DNA of 28,089 nt, from NCBI GenBank assembly GCA_023423775.1, contig JAFAEZ010000179.1, positions 1-28,089 of the forward strand. Reading direction: 5' to 3'. Source of the stretch: Pseudomonadota bacterium (lineage in GTDB: Bacteria; Pseudomonadota; Alphaproteobacteria; Sphingomonadales; Sphingomonadaceae). Below, one piece after another: positions 1 to 8,156 of this stretch. The translations under genes were made by a program, and so were the position numbers. The first letter of the stretch is position 1, and each line of letters begins with the position of its first letter. The notes under the pieces were generated by a model, which saw nothing but the letters and a program-made list of their open reading frames with translations, had not been told where the DNA came from and did not search any database.

Positions 1-1407
1 ATCATAGCCCCATACGTCGTTGTCAACCGCCTGGAAATCCCAGCGCGGGCGGCCGGGGGGGGCGTCGAGCGCGACCAGGGAGGTCGCATATTCGTGCTCG
101 GGCGGGCGGCGGCTCCCGCTCCAATAATCGACCGCGGCATTGCCCATCGGCAGATAGACGAGGCCGAGTGCCTCGTCGCCGCTGGCGATGGTCCACATGT
201 TCGGCGTCCCGCGCGCGTACGTCGCTCCGAGCGGAGGATCGGCGGTCCAGGTCGGATTCATCATGTCCCAGGCCCAGCGTCGCTCGCCCGTGACGGCGTC
301 GAAGCCCTGGATGACGCCCGAAGGCGCGTCGCGTCTCTGGCCGTCGAGCACCTGATGGCCGACCACCAATATGCCACGCACCAGGGTCGGCGGCGAGGTA
401 ATCGAGACCATGCCGGGAAAGACGGGGCCCATGCCGCGCTTGATGTCGGCCTGGCCGTTGGTGCCGAAACCCGGGCAGGGGTGGCCGGTGCGGGCGTCGA
501 CCGCGATCAGGCGGGCGTCGAGCGTCCCCTCAATGATGCGGGTGGCGCAGAGGGCATCGGCCGCCGCCCCCGGGACCGCATGGTAAACCACGCCCCGGCA
601 GGCGGCGGTATAGGGAATGAACTCGTCCGGGACCTGCGGATCATAGCGCCACCGTTCGCGGCCGGTAGCGGGATCGAGGGCGATGAGGATGTTCTTCGCC
701 GAACAGAGGTAGAGCGTGTTGCCGACCTTGAGCGGAGTGGTCTCCGCGCCGTAATTGTTGTCGCCCGATCCCGCCGCCGGCAGGTCGCGCGTATGATAGA
801 CCCAGGCGCGCTTGAGCCGGCCGACATTCTGCGGGGTGATCTGTTCGAGTGGCGAATAACGCCGCGCGCTGTAGCTGCCGCCATAAGCCGGCCAGTCCGC
901 GCCGACGGTCATCACCGCCGGGTCCGCCATCTCTGCGGCCAACGGCGCCGGCAGCGGGCCGGCCTCGCTGCGGCCCGACAAGGCGGTCAGGACGCCGCCG
1001 GCGATGAGCAGCACGACGACGCCTGCCGCCGCGGCCAGCGCCTTGCTCCACCGCCAGCGCGCATCGGGAACGAGCGGGAGAAGGAGCAGGGTCAGGATGA
1101 GCAGCACCGCCGGGCCGATCACTCGCGGGACGAGGCCCCAGCCGTCGAGGCCCACCTCCCACACGGCCCAGACCAGCGTCAGCAGGAAGATGCCGACATA
1201 GAACCAGGCGCCGAGGACGTGGCCGCGGAAGAGGAGTGCACCGCTGACGACGAGGCCCGCGCCTGCGAGCAGATAGTAAAGCGACCCGCCGAGCAGGGCG
1301 AGCCACAGGCCTCCGCCGAACAGGACGAGACCGATCAGCGCGAGAAAGATTGCGAAGGCCTGAAGAATCCAGGATCTCGGTTGGCGCCGCGGTTTAGGAC
1401 CGGCCAT
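1..1407 (-). CDS. gcd: Membrane-bound PQQ-dependent glucose dehydrogenase (quinoprotein), 3' part outside window
   Basis: The visible N-terminal 469 residues fit the membrane-bound glucose/quinate/shikimate PQQ dehydrogenase family, usually about 800 residues, so roughly the last 40% lies beyond base 1. Family members oxidise aldoses in the periplasm and pass electrons to ubiquinone. Residues 1-150 contain about five hydrophobic membrane segments (for example LALIGLVLFGGG, and VVVLLIAGGVLTAL near 130-145). The beta-propeller domain starts near residue 170 with ADWPAYGGSYSARRYSPLEQI-type sequence, continues ITPQNVGRLKRAWVYHTRD, and reaches WDFQAVDNDVWGYD at the edge, a hallmark propeller blade. 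The ATG at 1405-1407 has an AAGGAA Shine-Dalgarno-like sequence and the frame is open to base 1. Substrate (glucose versus quinate) cannot be settled from this part, but the strand is clearly in the gcd-like group. Confidence 0.93.
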   Translation of the reverse strand, partial: MAGPKPRRQPRSWILQAFAIFLALIGLVLFGGGLWLALLGGSLYYLLAGAGLVVSGALLFRGHVLGAWFYVGIFLLTLVWAVWEVGLDGWGLVPRVIGPAVLLILTLLLLPLVPDARWRWSKALAAAAGVVVLLIAGGVLTALSGRSEAGPLPAPLAAEMADPAVMTVGADWPAYGGSYSARRYSPLEQITPQNVGRLKRAWVYHTRDLPAAGSGDNNYGAETTPLKVGNTLYLCSAKNILIALDPATGRERWRYDPQVPDEFIPYTAACRGVVYHAVPGAAADALCATRIIEGTLDARLIAVDARTGHPCPGFGTNGQADIKRGMGPVFPGMVSITSPPTLVRGILVVGHQVLDGQRRDAPSGVIQGFDAVTGERRWAWDMMNPTWTADPPLGATYARGTPNMWTIASGDEALGLVYLPMGNAAVDYWSGSRRPPEHEYATSLVALDAPPGRPRWDFQAVDNDVWGYD

Positions 1408-1679
1408 GGGCTTTTCCTTCGCGCTGGAGACGACGCACGGTGCCCGCCGGCTCAAGGCCAGCTGCCGCTGTTCCAACCTGCCGATGTCAGACTTGGTTCC
1501 TCGCGGCGGGCGTCAGGGCCCCCACACGGTGAGCGGGGCTCCGCGCGGCTTCAGGCGCTCAAAAAAATTAGCGGCGCGATTTCAATGCCCGATTCCCGGT
1601 GCCGCCGGATCGGTCCGATTTGTTTAGGATTTGTTAGGAAACGGGCCGCTTACTGGGCCTGATTACTTCCGGGGAAATC

Positions 1680-2009
1680 ATGGAACAGTCGCTGGTCAGT
1701 CCTGCGAAGTACAAGCCGCGTCCGGCGCGCCGGGCTGTCTCTATCGAGGCCAGCCTGCGGCTCGCCGACGGCGCGGTGCGGGCCGCGACCCTGCGCAATC
1801 TTTCGGCCGAAGGGTTCATGGCCGAATGCCACCATTTCGTGGCGATCGGCAGCATGGTTGAACTGATCCTGCCCGGCATCGGCACGCGCGAGGCGACGAT
1901 CCGCTGGGCGCTCGGCGGCCGCATCGGCGGCGCGTTCAGGGACGCGATCGACATGGATCGCGCCGCGGCGGCCGTTCCGTCGGAGCGGACTATTCCTGCT
2001 CTGGCTTAG
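1680..2009 (+). CDS. Small single-domain PilZ protein (putative c-di-GMP effector)
   Basis: A 109-residue protein made almost entirely of one PilZ domain. The RxxxR element is R14-x3-R18 and the second c-di-GMP-binding element is N40-x-S42-x2-G45 (NLSAEGF), followed by alternating strands ending in GGRIGGAFRD. Both binding motifs look intact, so nucleotide binding is plausible. There is no partner domain, membrane segment or signal peptide, so it would act as a free cytosolic adaptor. The ATG is preceded by a weak GGGGAAA element. The 272-bp upstream gap shared with gcd holds no gene that I can see, only a direct repeat-like TTTAGGA/TTAGGA near 1621-1640. The 3' end overlaps the opposing DUF3297 gene by 20 bp. 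The target process is unknown. Confidence 0.85.
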   Translation: MEQSLVSPAKYKPRPARRAVSIEASLRLADGAVRAATLRNLSAEGFMAECHHFVAIGSMVELILPGIGTREATIRWALGGRIGGAFRDAIDMDRAAAAVPSERTIPALA

Positions 2010-2256
2010 CTTCGTCGGCTGTGTCCTGGAAATAGGGCTCGACCGGGCCTGACAGCTTGATCGTCATCGGCTGGCCGTGGCGATCGAGGCTGCGGCCGGC
2101 GGCGACGCGGATCCAGCCTTCGCTGACGCAATATTCCTCGACGTTGGTCTTCTCGACGCCCTTGAAGCGGATGCCGACGCCACGGCGCAGCAGGTCGGCG
2201 TTGAAATGCGGGCTGCGCGGATTGAGCGAGAGGCGGTCGGGAGGCGTGTCGGTCAT
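1990..2256 (-). CDS. DUF3297 family protein
   Basis: An 88-residue protein that I recognise as DUF3297: it opens MTDTPPDRLSLNPRSPHF and carries the conserved RRGVGIRFKGVEKTNVEEYC and SEGWIRVAAGR blocks, followed by a short charged C-terminal tail. The family is widespread in Proteobacteria, single-domain, and has no assigned biochemical function. There is no signal peptide or membrane segment, so it is probably cytosolic. It lies 78 bp downstream of the 59-codon gene on the same strand and may be the last gene of that run. Its last 20 bp overlap the end of the PilZ gene on the other strand. Start choice is unambiguous (MTDTPPDR matches the family N-terminus). Confidence 0.9.
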   Translation of the reverse strand: MTDTPPDRLSLNPRSPHFNADLLRRGVGIRFKGVEKTNVEEYCVSEGWIRVAAGRSLDRHGQPMTIKLSGPVEPYFQDTADEAKPEQE

Positions 2257-2334
2257 GAATCTTGCGCTTTCAGGCTGGGTTTGGCGCCCGCTTAGCCAGC
2301 GCAGGCGCCGATGCCAAGGTGGCAGAGCCGGCTA

Positions 2335-2514
2335 TCAGCGCAGCTTGGCGATCTTGATGCCGTCGGCCTTGGCGCGGTCCTGCACCGATTCCTCGCTGCG
2401 GGTCAGCGCCTTGGCGATCGCCTTCAGGCCCATGCCCTTGCCCGCCAGCGTGTGGAGCTTGGCGACTTCCTCGCTCTTCCACGGCTGGCGGTGCCGGACG
2501 AAATGCTCGGCCAT
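2335..2514 (-). CDS. Uncharacterised 59-residue protein with SANT/HTH-like repeat pattern
   Basis: A 59-residue basic protein beginning MAEHFVRHRQPWKSEE and ending GIKIAKLR. The spacing of W12, the acidic EE pair, LHTLAGKGM, AIAKALTR and SVQDRAK resembles a small Myb/SANT-like or homeodomain-like three-helix fold (an aromatic in helix 1, AIA-x-x-L in helix 2, V-x-x-RAK in helix 3). This is pattern reading, not a recognised family. The ATG overlaps the TGA of the preceding 37-codon gene as TGATG, so translation is almost certainly coupled. Codon usage has the same high-G+C third position as its neighbours. It may bind DNA; no direct evidence exists in the sequence beyond the pattern. Confidence 0.7.
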   Translation of the reverse strand: MAEHFVRHRQPWKSEEVAKLHTLAGKGMGLKAIAKALTRSEESVQDRAKADGIKIAKLR

Positions 2515-2627
2515 CAGCTGTCGCTGCGCACGGTGCCCTTGGTCGAAGGCTTGGCCGCGATCGTCTTCGGGACCTCCTTCTTGGGCTTGCGGGCTTCCTT
2601 GCTCTTTTTCATCTGACCCTTGGCCAT
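2514..2627 (-). CDS. Lysine-rich 37-residue micro-protein
   Basis: A 37-residue, strongly basic protein opening MAKGQMKKSKEARKPKKE and ending GTVRSDS. It has about eleven lysines, no hydrophobic segment, and probably no stable fold alone. I recall similar short MAKGQ-x-x-(S/N)KE-x-KKPKK proteins in many Proteobacteria, all without assigned function. It has a perfect AGGAGG Shine-Dalgarno at 2633-2638, 5 nt before the ATG, and starts 12 bp after the DUF885 stop codon, so it is probably on the peptidase transcript. Its TGA overlaps the ATG of the 59-codon gene. Nucleic-acid or ribosome binding is a guess from charge only. Confidence 0.72.
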   Translation of the reverse strand: MAKGQMKKSKEARKPKKEVPKTIAAKPSTKGTVRSDS

Positions 2628-2639
2628 GATGTCCTCCTG

Positions 2640-4478
2640 TCAGCTTCGTTTCGCGATATAGGCATCGACCTGCTGCTCGAGCACGTCAAGCGGAAGCGCG
2701 CCGTTGGCGAGCACCGCTTCGTGGAAGTCGCGAATGTCGAAGCGGTCGCCGAGCGCGGCTTGTGCCTTCTTGCGCAGCTCCAGGATCTTGATCTGGCCGA
2801 TCTTGTAGCTGGTCGCCTGGCCCGGATTGTTGATGTAGCGCTCGACTTCCTTGACGATGTCGCGCTCGGAGAGCAGCGAATTCTCGCGGAAATAGGCGAT
2901 CGCCTGCTCTCGGCTCCAGCGCTTGGCGTGGAGGCCGGTGTCGGTGACGAGCCGGACGGCGCGCCACAGTTCCAGGCTGAGATGGCCGAATTCCGAATAG
3001 GGATCCTGGTAGAAGCCCATCTCCTTGCCGAGGCGCTCGGCATAAAGGCCCCAGCCCTCGATATAGGCGCCGTAGAAGCCGAAGCGGCGGAACTTGGGCA
3101 CGCCCTGCAGCTCGATCGAGCGGGCGATCTGGAAATGGTGGCCCGGCGCGCCCTCATGGTAGCTGATGCCCTCGATCTGGGGCTTCAGCACCTGGTTCAT
3201 GTCGCTGAGGTTGACGTAATAGATGCCGGGCCGCGAACCGTCCGGCGTCGGCTGGTTGTAGAAGGCGACCGAGGCGGTGTTCTCCCGCCACTTCTCGACC
3301 GCGCGCACCTCGAGCGGCGCTTTGGGCAAAGTGTGGAAGTAGCGCGGCGCGATCGCCATCACCTGGGCGATGAAGCCGTTGGCGTCCTTCAGATATTGTT
3401 CGCGGCCGGCCTCGGTGTTCGGATATTTGAACTGCGGGCCGTCCTTGATGTGGGCGAAGAATTGCTGGAGCGTGCCCTTGAAGCCGACGCGCGCCTTGAT
3501 CTTCTCCATCTCGCCATGGATGCGCTTCACCTCGTCGAGGCCGATCTGGTGGATCTGGTCCGCCGAGAGATCGGTGGTGGTCGAGAAGCGCAGCTGATTG
3601 GCATAATATTCGGCGCCGTTGGGCAGGCTCCAGGCACCGTCATTGCCCTTCGCCTTGGGCTCGATCGCGTCCAGGGCGGCGAACATCGTCCGGTAGCCGC
3701 GCTGGAACGGCCCGGCCAAGGCGGCGCTGGCGTCGGCTATGAGCTTGGCCTTGGTTTCGGCGGGCGCGTCGAGCTTCTCCACCTTCTTCTTGAAGTCGGC
3801 GAAGACGATGCTGTCGGCGCCGGGGCCGAACGGCGCGCCGGTGATGACCTTGCCCGCATCGGCGCGGACCGGCGCGAAGACGAATTTGGGCGGCACGATG
3901 CCGCGGTCGGCCTGGGCCCGGACGCGGGCGGCGACCTCGCCCATCACGCGCTCGACCTCGCGCAGGCGCGCGACATAGGCCTCGGCGTCGGCGACGCTGT
4001 CGACGCGGTGCTGGTTGATCAGGAAGACCGGGATCTGCCCGGCCGGGCTGCCGTTGGTCGAGATCGGGAAGCGGTGCGAGCGCCATTCATTCTGGCGGCG
4101 CTGGCGTTCGACACTGTCCTCGAACAGGCGGTAGGTGAGCTGGCCTGCCGGCGACAGCGCGTCATAAGCGAACTGCGCCTTCATGTCGGCGAGCTGGCGT
4201 TGCGCCAGCGCAACCTCCTCGGCTGCGCCGGCGTCGGTATAATCGTCGAGCTTGTCGTAATCCTGCTTGATGCCGAGCCCGGTCAGGCCTTCGGGACTGA
4301 GCGCCACCGCCTCGTCGAACGCGCGGTCGACGAAGGCGAGGAGGCGCGCATCCTCGGCCGCCGGATCGGTCGCAGGAGCGGCGGCGGCCGCCGCGGCCGG
4401 GGCCGATCCCATCTGGGGCGCGGTGCAGGCGGCGAGGGCGCTGGTGGCGAGGAGCAAGGCTGCGAAACGAAGCGTCAT
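2640..4478 (-). CDS. DUF885 family metallopeptidase-like lipoprotein (downstream paralogue)
   Basis: A 612-residue DUF885 protein. The ATG at 4478 gives a lipoprotein signal, MTLRFAALLLATSALAAC, with lipid attachment at C18. A longer open frame reaching 4814 would run into the upstream gene and destroy this signal, so it is rejected. An Ala/Pro-rich linker (about 20-48) leads into the DUF885 body. The conserved HEGAPGHH motif and the downstream EGWGLYAERLGKEMGFY block match the presumed zinc site of this family, which is related to gluzincin-type peptidases, although few members have been biochemically studied. It should act in the periplasm, tethered to a membrane. It follows its paralogue by 5 bp and aligns with it along its whole length, which indicates tandem duplication. 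Confidence 0.92.
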   Translation of the reverse strand: MTLRFAALLLATSALAACTAPQMGSAPAAAAAAAPATDPAAEDARLLAFVDRAFDEAVALSPEGLTGLGIKQDYDKLDDYTDAGAAEEVALAQRQLADMKAQFAYDALSPAGQLTYRLFEDSVERQRRQNEWRSHRFPISTNGSPAGQIPVFLINQHRVDSVADAEAYVARLREVERVMGEVAARVRAQADRGIVPPKFVFAPVRADAGKVITGAPFGPGADSIVFADFKKKVEKLDAPAETKAKLIADASAALAGPFQRGYRTMFAALDAIEPKAKGNDGAWSLPNGAEYYANQLRFSTTTDLSADQIHQIGLDEVKRIHGEMEKIKARVGFKGTLQQFFAHIKDGPQFKYPNTEAGREQYLKDANGFIAQVMAIAPRYFHTLPKAPLEVRAVEKWRENTASVAFYNQPTPDGSRPGIYYVNLSDMNQVLKPQIEGISYHEGAPGHHFQIARSIELQGVPKFRRFGFYGAYIEGWGLYAERLGKEMGFYQDPYSEFGHLSLELWRAVRLVTDTGLHAKRWSREQAIAYFRENSLLSERDIVKEVERYINNPGQATSYKIGQIKILELRKKAQAALGDRFDIRDFHEAVLANGALPLDVLEQQVDAYIAKRS

Positions 4479-4483
4479 TGGGG

Positions 4484-6280
4484 TCAGCCTTTCTTTGCGG
4501 CGATGTAGGCGTCGACCTGCTGCTCGAGCACGGCGAGCGGCATCGGGCCCATGCCGAGCACGACGTCGTGGAAATCCTTGAGATCGAACCGCGAGCCGAG
4601 CTCGCGCTGCGCCTTCGCGCGCAGCTCGAGGATCTTCAACTGGCCGACCTTGTAGCTGGTCGCCTGGCCCGGCCAGACCAGGAAGCGCTCGACCTCCTTC
4701 ACGACGTCGCGGTCGGAGAGCAGCGAATTCTGCTTGAAATATTCGATCGCTTGCTCGCGGGTCCATTTCTTGGCGTGCATGCCGCTGTCGAGGACGAGGC
4801 GGACGGCGCGCCACAATTCCGTCGACAAGCGGCCGAAGTCCGAGATCGGCTCCTGATAGAAGCCCATCTCCTTGCCGAGGCGCTCGGCATAGAGGCCCCA
4901 GCCCTCGGCATAAGCGCCGTAATTGCCAAAGCGGCGGAACTTGGGCAGGCCGGCCAACTCCTGCGCGAGCGCGATCTGGAAATGATGGCCGGGCGCGCCC
5001 TCATGGTAGGAGATGCCCTCGATCTGGGGCTTCAGCACCTGCCGCATGTCGGAGAGGTTGACGTAATAGATGCCGGGGCGCGAGCCGTCCGGGGCCGGCG
5101 CGTTGTAGAAGGCGATCGGCGCGGTCGCCTGGCGCCACTCCTCGACCGCGCGCACCTCGAGCTTCGCCTTGGGAAGCTGACGGAAATATTTGCCCGAGAC
5201 CGCCATGACCTGGTCGACGAAGGCGCTGGCATCCTTGAGATAGGCGGCGCGGCCGGCGGGGTCGTTCGAATATTGGTATTTCGGGTTGGTCTTCAGCTCG
5301 GCGAAGAATTGCTGGAGCGTGCCCTTGTAGCCGATCTTGTCCATGATCGCCTGCATCTCCTTGTGGATGCGGTCGACCTCGGCGAGACCGATGGCGTGGA
5401 TCTGCTCCCCGGTCAGCGGCGTGGTCGTCTGCAGGCCGAGCATGGCGCTGTAATAGGCATCGCCCTCAGGCAGGCTCCACACGCCCTGGTTGCCGGCGGC
5501 CTTGGGCTCGATCGCGTCGAGCGCCGCGAGGATCGTCTTGTAGCCGTTCTGGTAGGGGCCGGCGATCGCGGCCTGGGCGTCGGCGAGCAATTTAGCCTTG
5601 GTCGCGGCGGGCGCGTCGAGCTTCTCGACCTTGGTCTTGAAATCGGCGAGCAGGCTGGTGCCGGCCATCACGTTCTGCGCGTCGGCGCGGACGGGCGCGA
5701 ACACGAATTTCGGCGGCACGACGCCGCGCTCGGCGGCGGCACGGAAGCGGGCGGTGACCTCTTTGAGCACGCGCTCGGTCTCGCGGATACGGGCGATATA
5801 GGCCTGCGCGTCGGCGACGCTGTCGACGCGGTGCTGGTTCATCAGGAAGGTGGGGACCGACCCGACGATGCTGAAATTGTTGGTGACGACATAATTGTTG
5901 CGCCGCCACTCCTGCGCGATCCGGCCCTGCTCCACGTTATATTCGAACAGACGGTAGGAGACCTGTGACGCCGGGCTCAGCCGGTCGAGCTGGAATTCAC
6001 TCTTCATGCGCTTGAGCTGCGCCTCGGCCAAGGCCTGGTCGGCGGCGGCGCCGGCATCGGTATAATCGTCGAGCTTGCCGTAATTGGTCTTGAGGCCGAG
6101 CGCGGTCTGCGTCTCGGGGCTACGCGCCACGGTCTCGTCGAATGCCGCGTCCAGAAAAGCGAGGAAGCGGGCGTCCTCGCTTTTCTGGGCAGGCGCCGCG
6201 GCGGGAGCGGCCTGTTGGGCCGGAGCGGCGGCAGGGACGAAGGCGGCGGCGAGCAGCAGGGCAAGGCGCAGGGTCTTCAC
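4484..6280 (-). CDS. DUF885 family metallopeptidase-like secreted protein (upstream paralogue)
   Basis: A 598-residue DUF885 protein with a Sec signal peptide (MKTLRLALLLAAAFVPAAAPAQQ, predicted cleavage near residue 22) and no lipobox, so it is expected to be soluble in the periplasm. The motif H426-E427-G-A-P-G-H432-H433 and EGWGLYAE (459-466) are the presumed metal-binding and catalytic region. The two copies share long identical runs around residues 420-470 and 490-540 and differ most near the N-terminus and in the loop near residue 205. A good RBS (AGAGAGG) precedes the ATG. The gene leads a minus-strand run that continues into the second copy and the two micro-genes. Likely role is peptide hydrolysis, but the substrate is unknown. 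Confidence 0.93.
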   Translation of the reverse strand: MKTLRLALLLAAAFVPAAAPAQQAAPAAAPAQKSEDARFLAFLDAAFDETVARSPETQTALGLKTNYGKLDDYTDAGAAADQALAEAQLKRMKSEFQLDRLSPASQVSYRLFEYNVEQGRIAQEWRRNNYVVTNNFSIVGSVPTFLMNQHRVDSVADAQAYIARIRETERVLKEVTARFRAAAERGVVPPKFVFAPVRADAQNVMAGTSLLADFKTKVEKLDAPAATKAKLLADAQAAIAGPYQNGYKTILAALDAIEPKAAGNQGVWSLPEGDAYYSAMLGLQTTTPLTGEQIHAIGLAEVDRIHKEMQAIMDKIGYKGTLQQFFAELKTNPKYQYSNDPAGRAAYLKDASAFVDQVMAVSGKYFRQLPKAKLEVRAVEEWRQATAPIAFYNAPAPDGSRPGIYYVNLSDMRQVLKPQIEGISYHEGAPGHHFQIALAQELAGLPKFRRFGNYGAYAEGWGLYAERLGKEMGFYQEPISDFGRLSTELWRAVRLVLDSGMHAKKWTREQAIEYFKQNSLLSDRDVVKEVERFLVWPGQATSYKVGQLKILELRAKAQRELGSRFDLKDFHDVVLGMGPMPLAVLEQQVDAYIAAKKG

Positions 6281-6367
6281 GGGCGTTCCTCTCTTTGATT
6301 TTGCCCGATCTTGTAACGGCTGCTTGGGCGCGGTCCAGAGGTTCCGTATTATGCGGCTAAAACGGTA

Positions 6368-7306
6368 TCAGCGCGGCTGGCCCGCCATCCAGCAGGGGTC
6401 CCAACTCGGCTCGGGGCCGAACCTCTTGGCGAGGAAGTCGATCAGAGCGCGCACGCGGGCAGTGGCGGCGCGGCCCGGTGGCATGACGACGTGAAGGCCG
6501 GCTTCCTCGAGCTTGTAGTCGAGCAGGATCGCCTCGAGCTTGCCGCTCTCGATGGCGGGCGCGGCGATGAAGCTCGGCAGGATGACGATGCCGAGCCCGG
6601 CGCAGGCGGCCTCGCGCAGCATCTCGCCATTGTCGGCGCGGAAGCGGGCCTTGCCGCGGACATGCTCCCAGCGGTCGCCGACCTTGAAGCGCCACTGCTC
6701 GTAGGCGGGAATGTTCGCGTAGAAGAGGAGGTCGTGGTCGACGAGGTCGCGCGGCTTTTGCGGCCGGCCACGGGCCGCAAGATAGTCCGGGCTCGCCAAG
6801 GCCAGCGCACGAACCGGCGCGATCTTCCGCGCCACCAATGAGGAGTCGGGAAGGTTGCCGATCCGGACCGCGAGGTCGAAGCCGCCGCCGACCAGATCGA
6901 CCGTGCGGTCGTCGAGCGAGACGTCGAGGTCGACCCTGGGATTCTCGCGCGCAAAGTCGGCCAGCGCCGAGGCGAGATGCTCGCTGCCGAAGGAGAGCGG
7001 AGCGGTGATGCGGATCGGCCCGGCGATCTGGGTCACCGCGTCGGCGACCACCTCCTGCGCCGCCTCCAGCTCGGCCAGCACGTTGGACGCGCGCGCGTAA
7101 TAAGCTTCGCCGATGTCGGTCGGCTGCGCACCCTGCGCCGACCGGGTCAGCAAGCGCGCGCCGAGCTGGGCTTCGAGCCGCGCGACCCGGCGACTGAGGA
7201 TCGACTTGGAAATGTCCATGCGCTCGGCGGCGCGCGCGAACGCGCCGGTTTCGACAACCCGGACGAAGGCCAGGACATCGACGAGATCGACCGACGAACG
7301 TTCCAT
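6368..7306 (-). CDS. LysR family transcriptional regulator
   Basis: A 312-residue LysR-type regulator: an N-terminal winged HTH (GAFARAAERMDISKSILSRR, about residues 20-40), a linker helix, then a periplasmic-binding-protein-like effector domain beginning near residue 85 (GPIRITAPLSFG) and ending with a short tail. It resembles the CrgA-like subgroup. I chose the ATG at 7306 (MERSSVDLVDVL). The ATG 15 bp further upstream at 7321 is also in frame but lies inside a palindrome that looks like an operator. Neither has a convincing Shine-Dalgarno. It is divergent from the azoreductase gene, the usual arrangement for a LysR regulator and its target, so it probably controls azoR and perhaps pirin. 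The effector is not known. Confidence 0.92.
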   Translation of the reverse strand: MERSSVDLVDVLAFVRVVETGAFARAAERMDISKSILSRRVARLEAQLGARLLTRSAQGAQPTDIGEAYYARASNVLAELEAAQEVVADAVTQIAGPIRITAPLSFGSEHLASALADFARENPRVDLDVSLDDRTVDLVGGGFDLAVRIGNLPDSSLVARKIAPVRALALASPDYLAARGRPQKPRDLVDHDLLFYANIPAYEQWRFKVGDRWEHVRGKARFRADNGEMLREAACAGLGIVILPSFIAAPAIESGKLEAILLDYKLEEAGLHVVMPPGRAATARVRALIDFLAKRFGPEPSWDPCWMAGQPR

Positions 7307-7310
7307 ATTG

Positions 7311-7327
7311 TGCAACACCATGGTGCA
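7311..7327. promoter_or_regulatory. Candidate LysR operator palindrome
   Basis: A perfect 10-bp palindrome, CACCATGGTG (7316-7325), is flanked by TGCA on both sides (7311-7314 and 7324-7327) just upstream of the chosen lysR start and in the divergent gap with azoR. LysR regulators usually bind such dyads near their own promoters. The match to the T-N11-A rule is only general, and the palindrome could be chance. Confidence 0.35.
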
Positions 7328-7401
7328 GGAGGGTGATCTTTCGGCAACGACGATAGGCCCCTAAATCTCCATCAGCAAGTTTGAATGGAGGATTTTTCGA
7401 C

Positions 7402-8028
7402 ATGACCAAGGCTCTTATTCTCAACAGCGCCGTCACCGGCGACGCTTCGGTTTCCAAGCGTCTGACGGCAGCGTTCGCCGAGGAACTCAAGGCCCGCGAC
7501 CCGCGGACGAGCATCGTTACCCGCGATCTCGGCGCCAATCCCGTGCCCCATCTCCTGCCCGAGACCGTCGCCGGCATCCGCGCCACCGCGACCACCGAGG
7601 CCGAGAAGGCCGCGCTGGCGCTGTCGGACGAACTGGTCGACGAGCTTCGCGAGATCGACCTGCTGGTGATCGGCGCGCCGATGTACAATTTCGGCATCGC
7701 ATCGGGTCTCAAGACCTGGTTCGACTATATCCTGCGTGCCGGCGTCACCTTCCGCTACACCGAGAATGGTCCCGAGGGGCTGCTCCCGGTCAAGAAGGCG
7801 GTCGTCGTCGAGACCCGCGGCGGCCTCTACAGCGAGGGCCCGGCGGTGGCGATGGACAGCCAGGAGCCGCATCTGCGGACCCTGCTTGGCTTCATGGGCG
7901 TTACCGACGTCGTCTTCGTCCGCGCCGAGAAACTCGGCTTCGGCCCCGACGCGGTGCAGGCGGCGGTGGATAAGGCTCTCGCCGAGCTCAATGTCTGCGC
8001 CGAGCGCGAGACGGCGCTCGCCGCCTGA
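7402..8028 (+). CDS. azoR: FMN-dependent NADH-azoreductase
   Basis: A 208-residue flavodoxin-fold protein of the AzoR/NQO family. It contains the FMN-binding PMYNFGIASGLKTWFD segment (about 93-108), RAGVTFRYTENGPEG (112-126) and the ETRGG loop (about 138-142), all near identical to the AzoR family consensus. Members catalyse two-electron NADH-dependent reduction of quinones and azo dyes in the cytosol and protect against thiol-reactive electrophiles. The ATG at 7402 has GGAGGA 10 nt upstream. An in-frame TTG at 7381 is less likely because it would place that element inside the coding region. It is transcribed away from the LysR gene and followed by a hairpin and then the pirin gene. Confidence 0.94.
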   Translation: MTKALILNSAVTGDASVSKRLTAAFAEELKARDPRTSIVTRDLGANPVPHLLPETVAGIRATATTEAEKAALALSDELVDELREIDLLVIGAPMYNFGIASGLKTWFDYILRAGVTFRYTENGPEGLLPVKKAVVVETRGGLYSEGPAVAMDSQEPHLRTLLGFMGVTDVVFVRAEKLGFGPDAVQAAVDKALAELNVCAERETALAA

Positions 8029-8083
8029 CGCCAGGAATTAACGGACTAAGCCTGCTGTCGCCCGTGCCCCCTGGGCGGCGCAA

Positions 8084-8119
8084 GGAGGTCCGCCGGGTTT
8101 CCTCCGCCGGCGGACCTCC
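8084..8119 (+). terminator. Strong hairpin between azoR and pirin (terminator or attenuator)
   Basis: A perfect 13-bp inverted repeat (8084-8096 paired with 8107-8119, arm GGAGGTCCGCCGG) closes a 10-nt loop and is followed by ATCTTT. The stem is strong but the T tract is short, so it may terminate azoR transcripts only partly. The left arm contains GGAGG and the right arm CCTCC. It sits 38 nt upstream of the pirin start codon. Confidence 0.6.
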
Positions 8120-8156
8120 ATCTTTCGAGGAGTCAGATCTTCCAAGGAGTAACGAC

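Noticed and set aside
94..1662. Long plus-strand open frame opposite the glucose dehydrogenase
   Set aside because: It is rich in Arg, Ala, Gly and His with no domain, and mirrors a clearly conserved gene on the other strand; a shadow frame of high-G+C sequence.
2721..4508. 595-codon plus-strand frame opposite the second DUF885 gene, and a similar one at 4478-5968
   Set aside because: Composition (many Glu, Val, Leu, His, Ala repeats) is typical of antisense frames to G/C-ending codons. No recognisable motif or ribosome site.
4479..4814. N-terminal extension of the second DUF885 gene
   Set aside because: It would overlap the upstream paralogue in another frame and remove a clear lipoprotein signal peptide.
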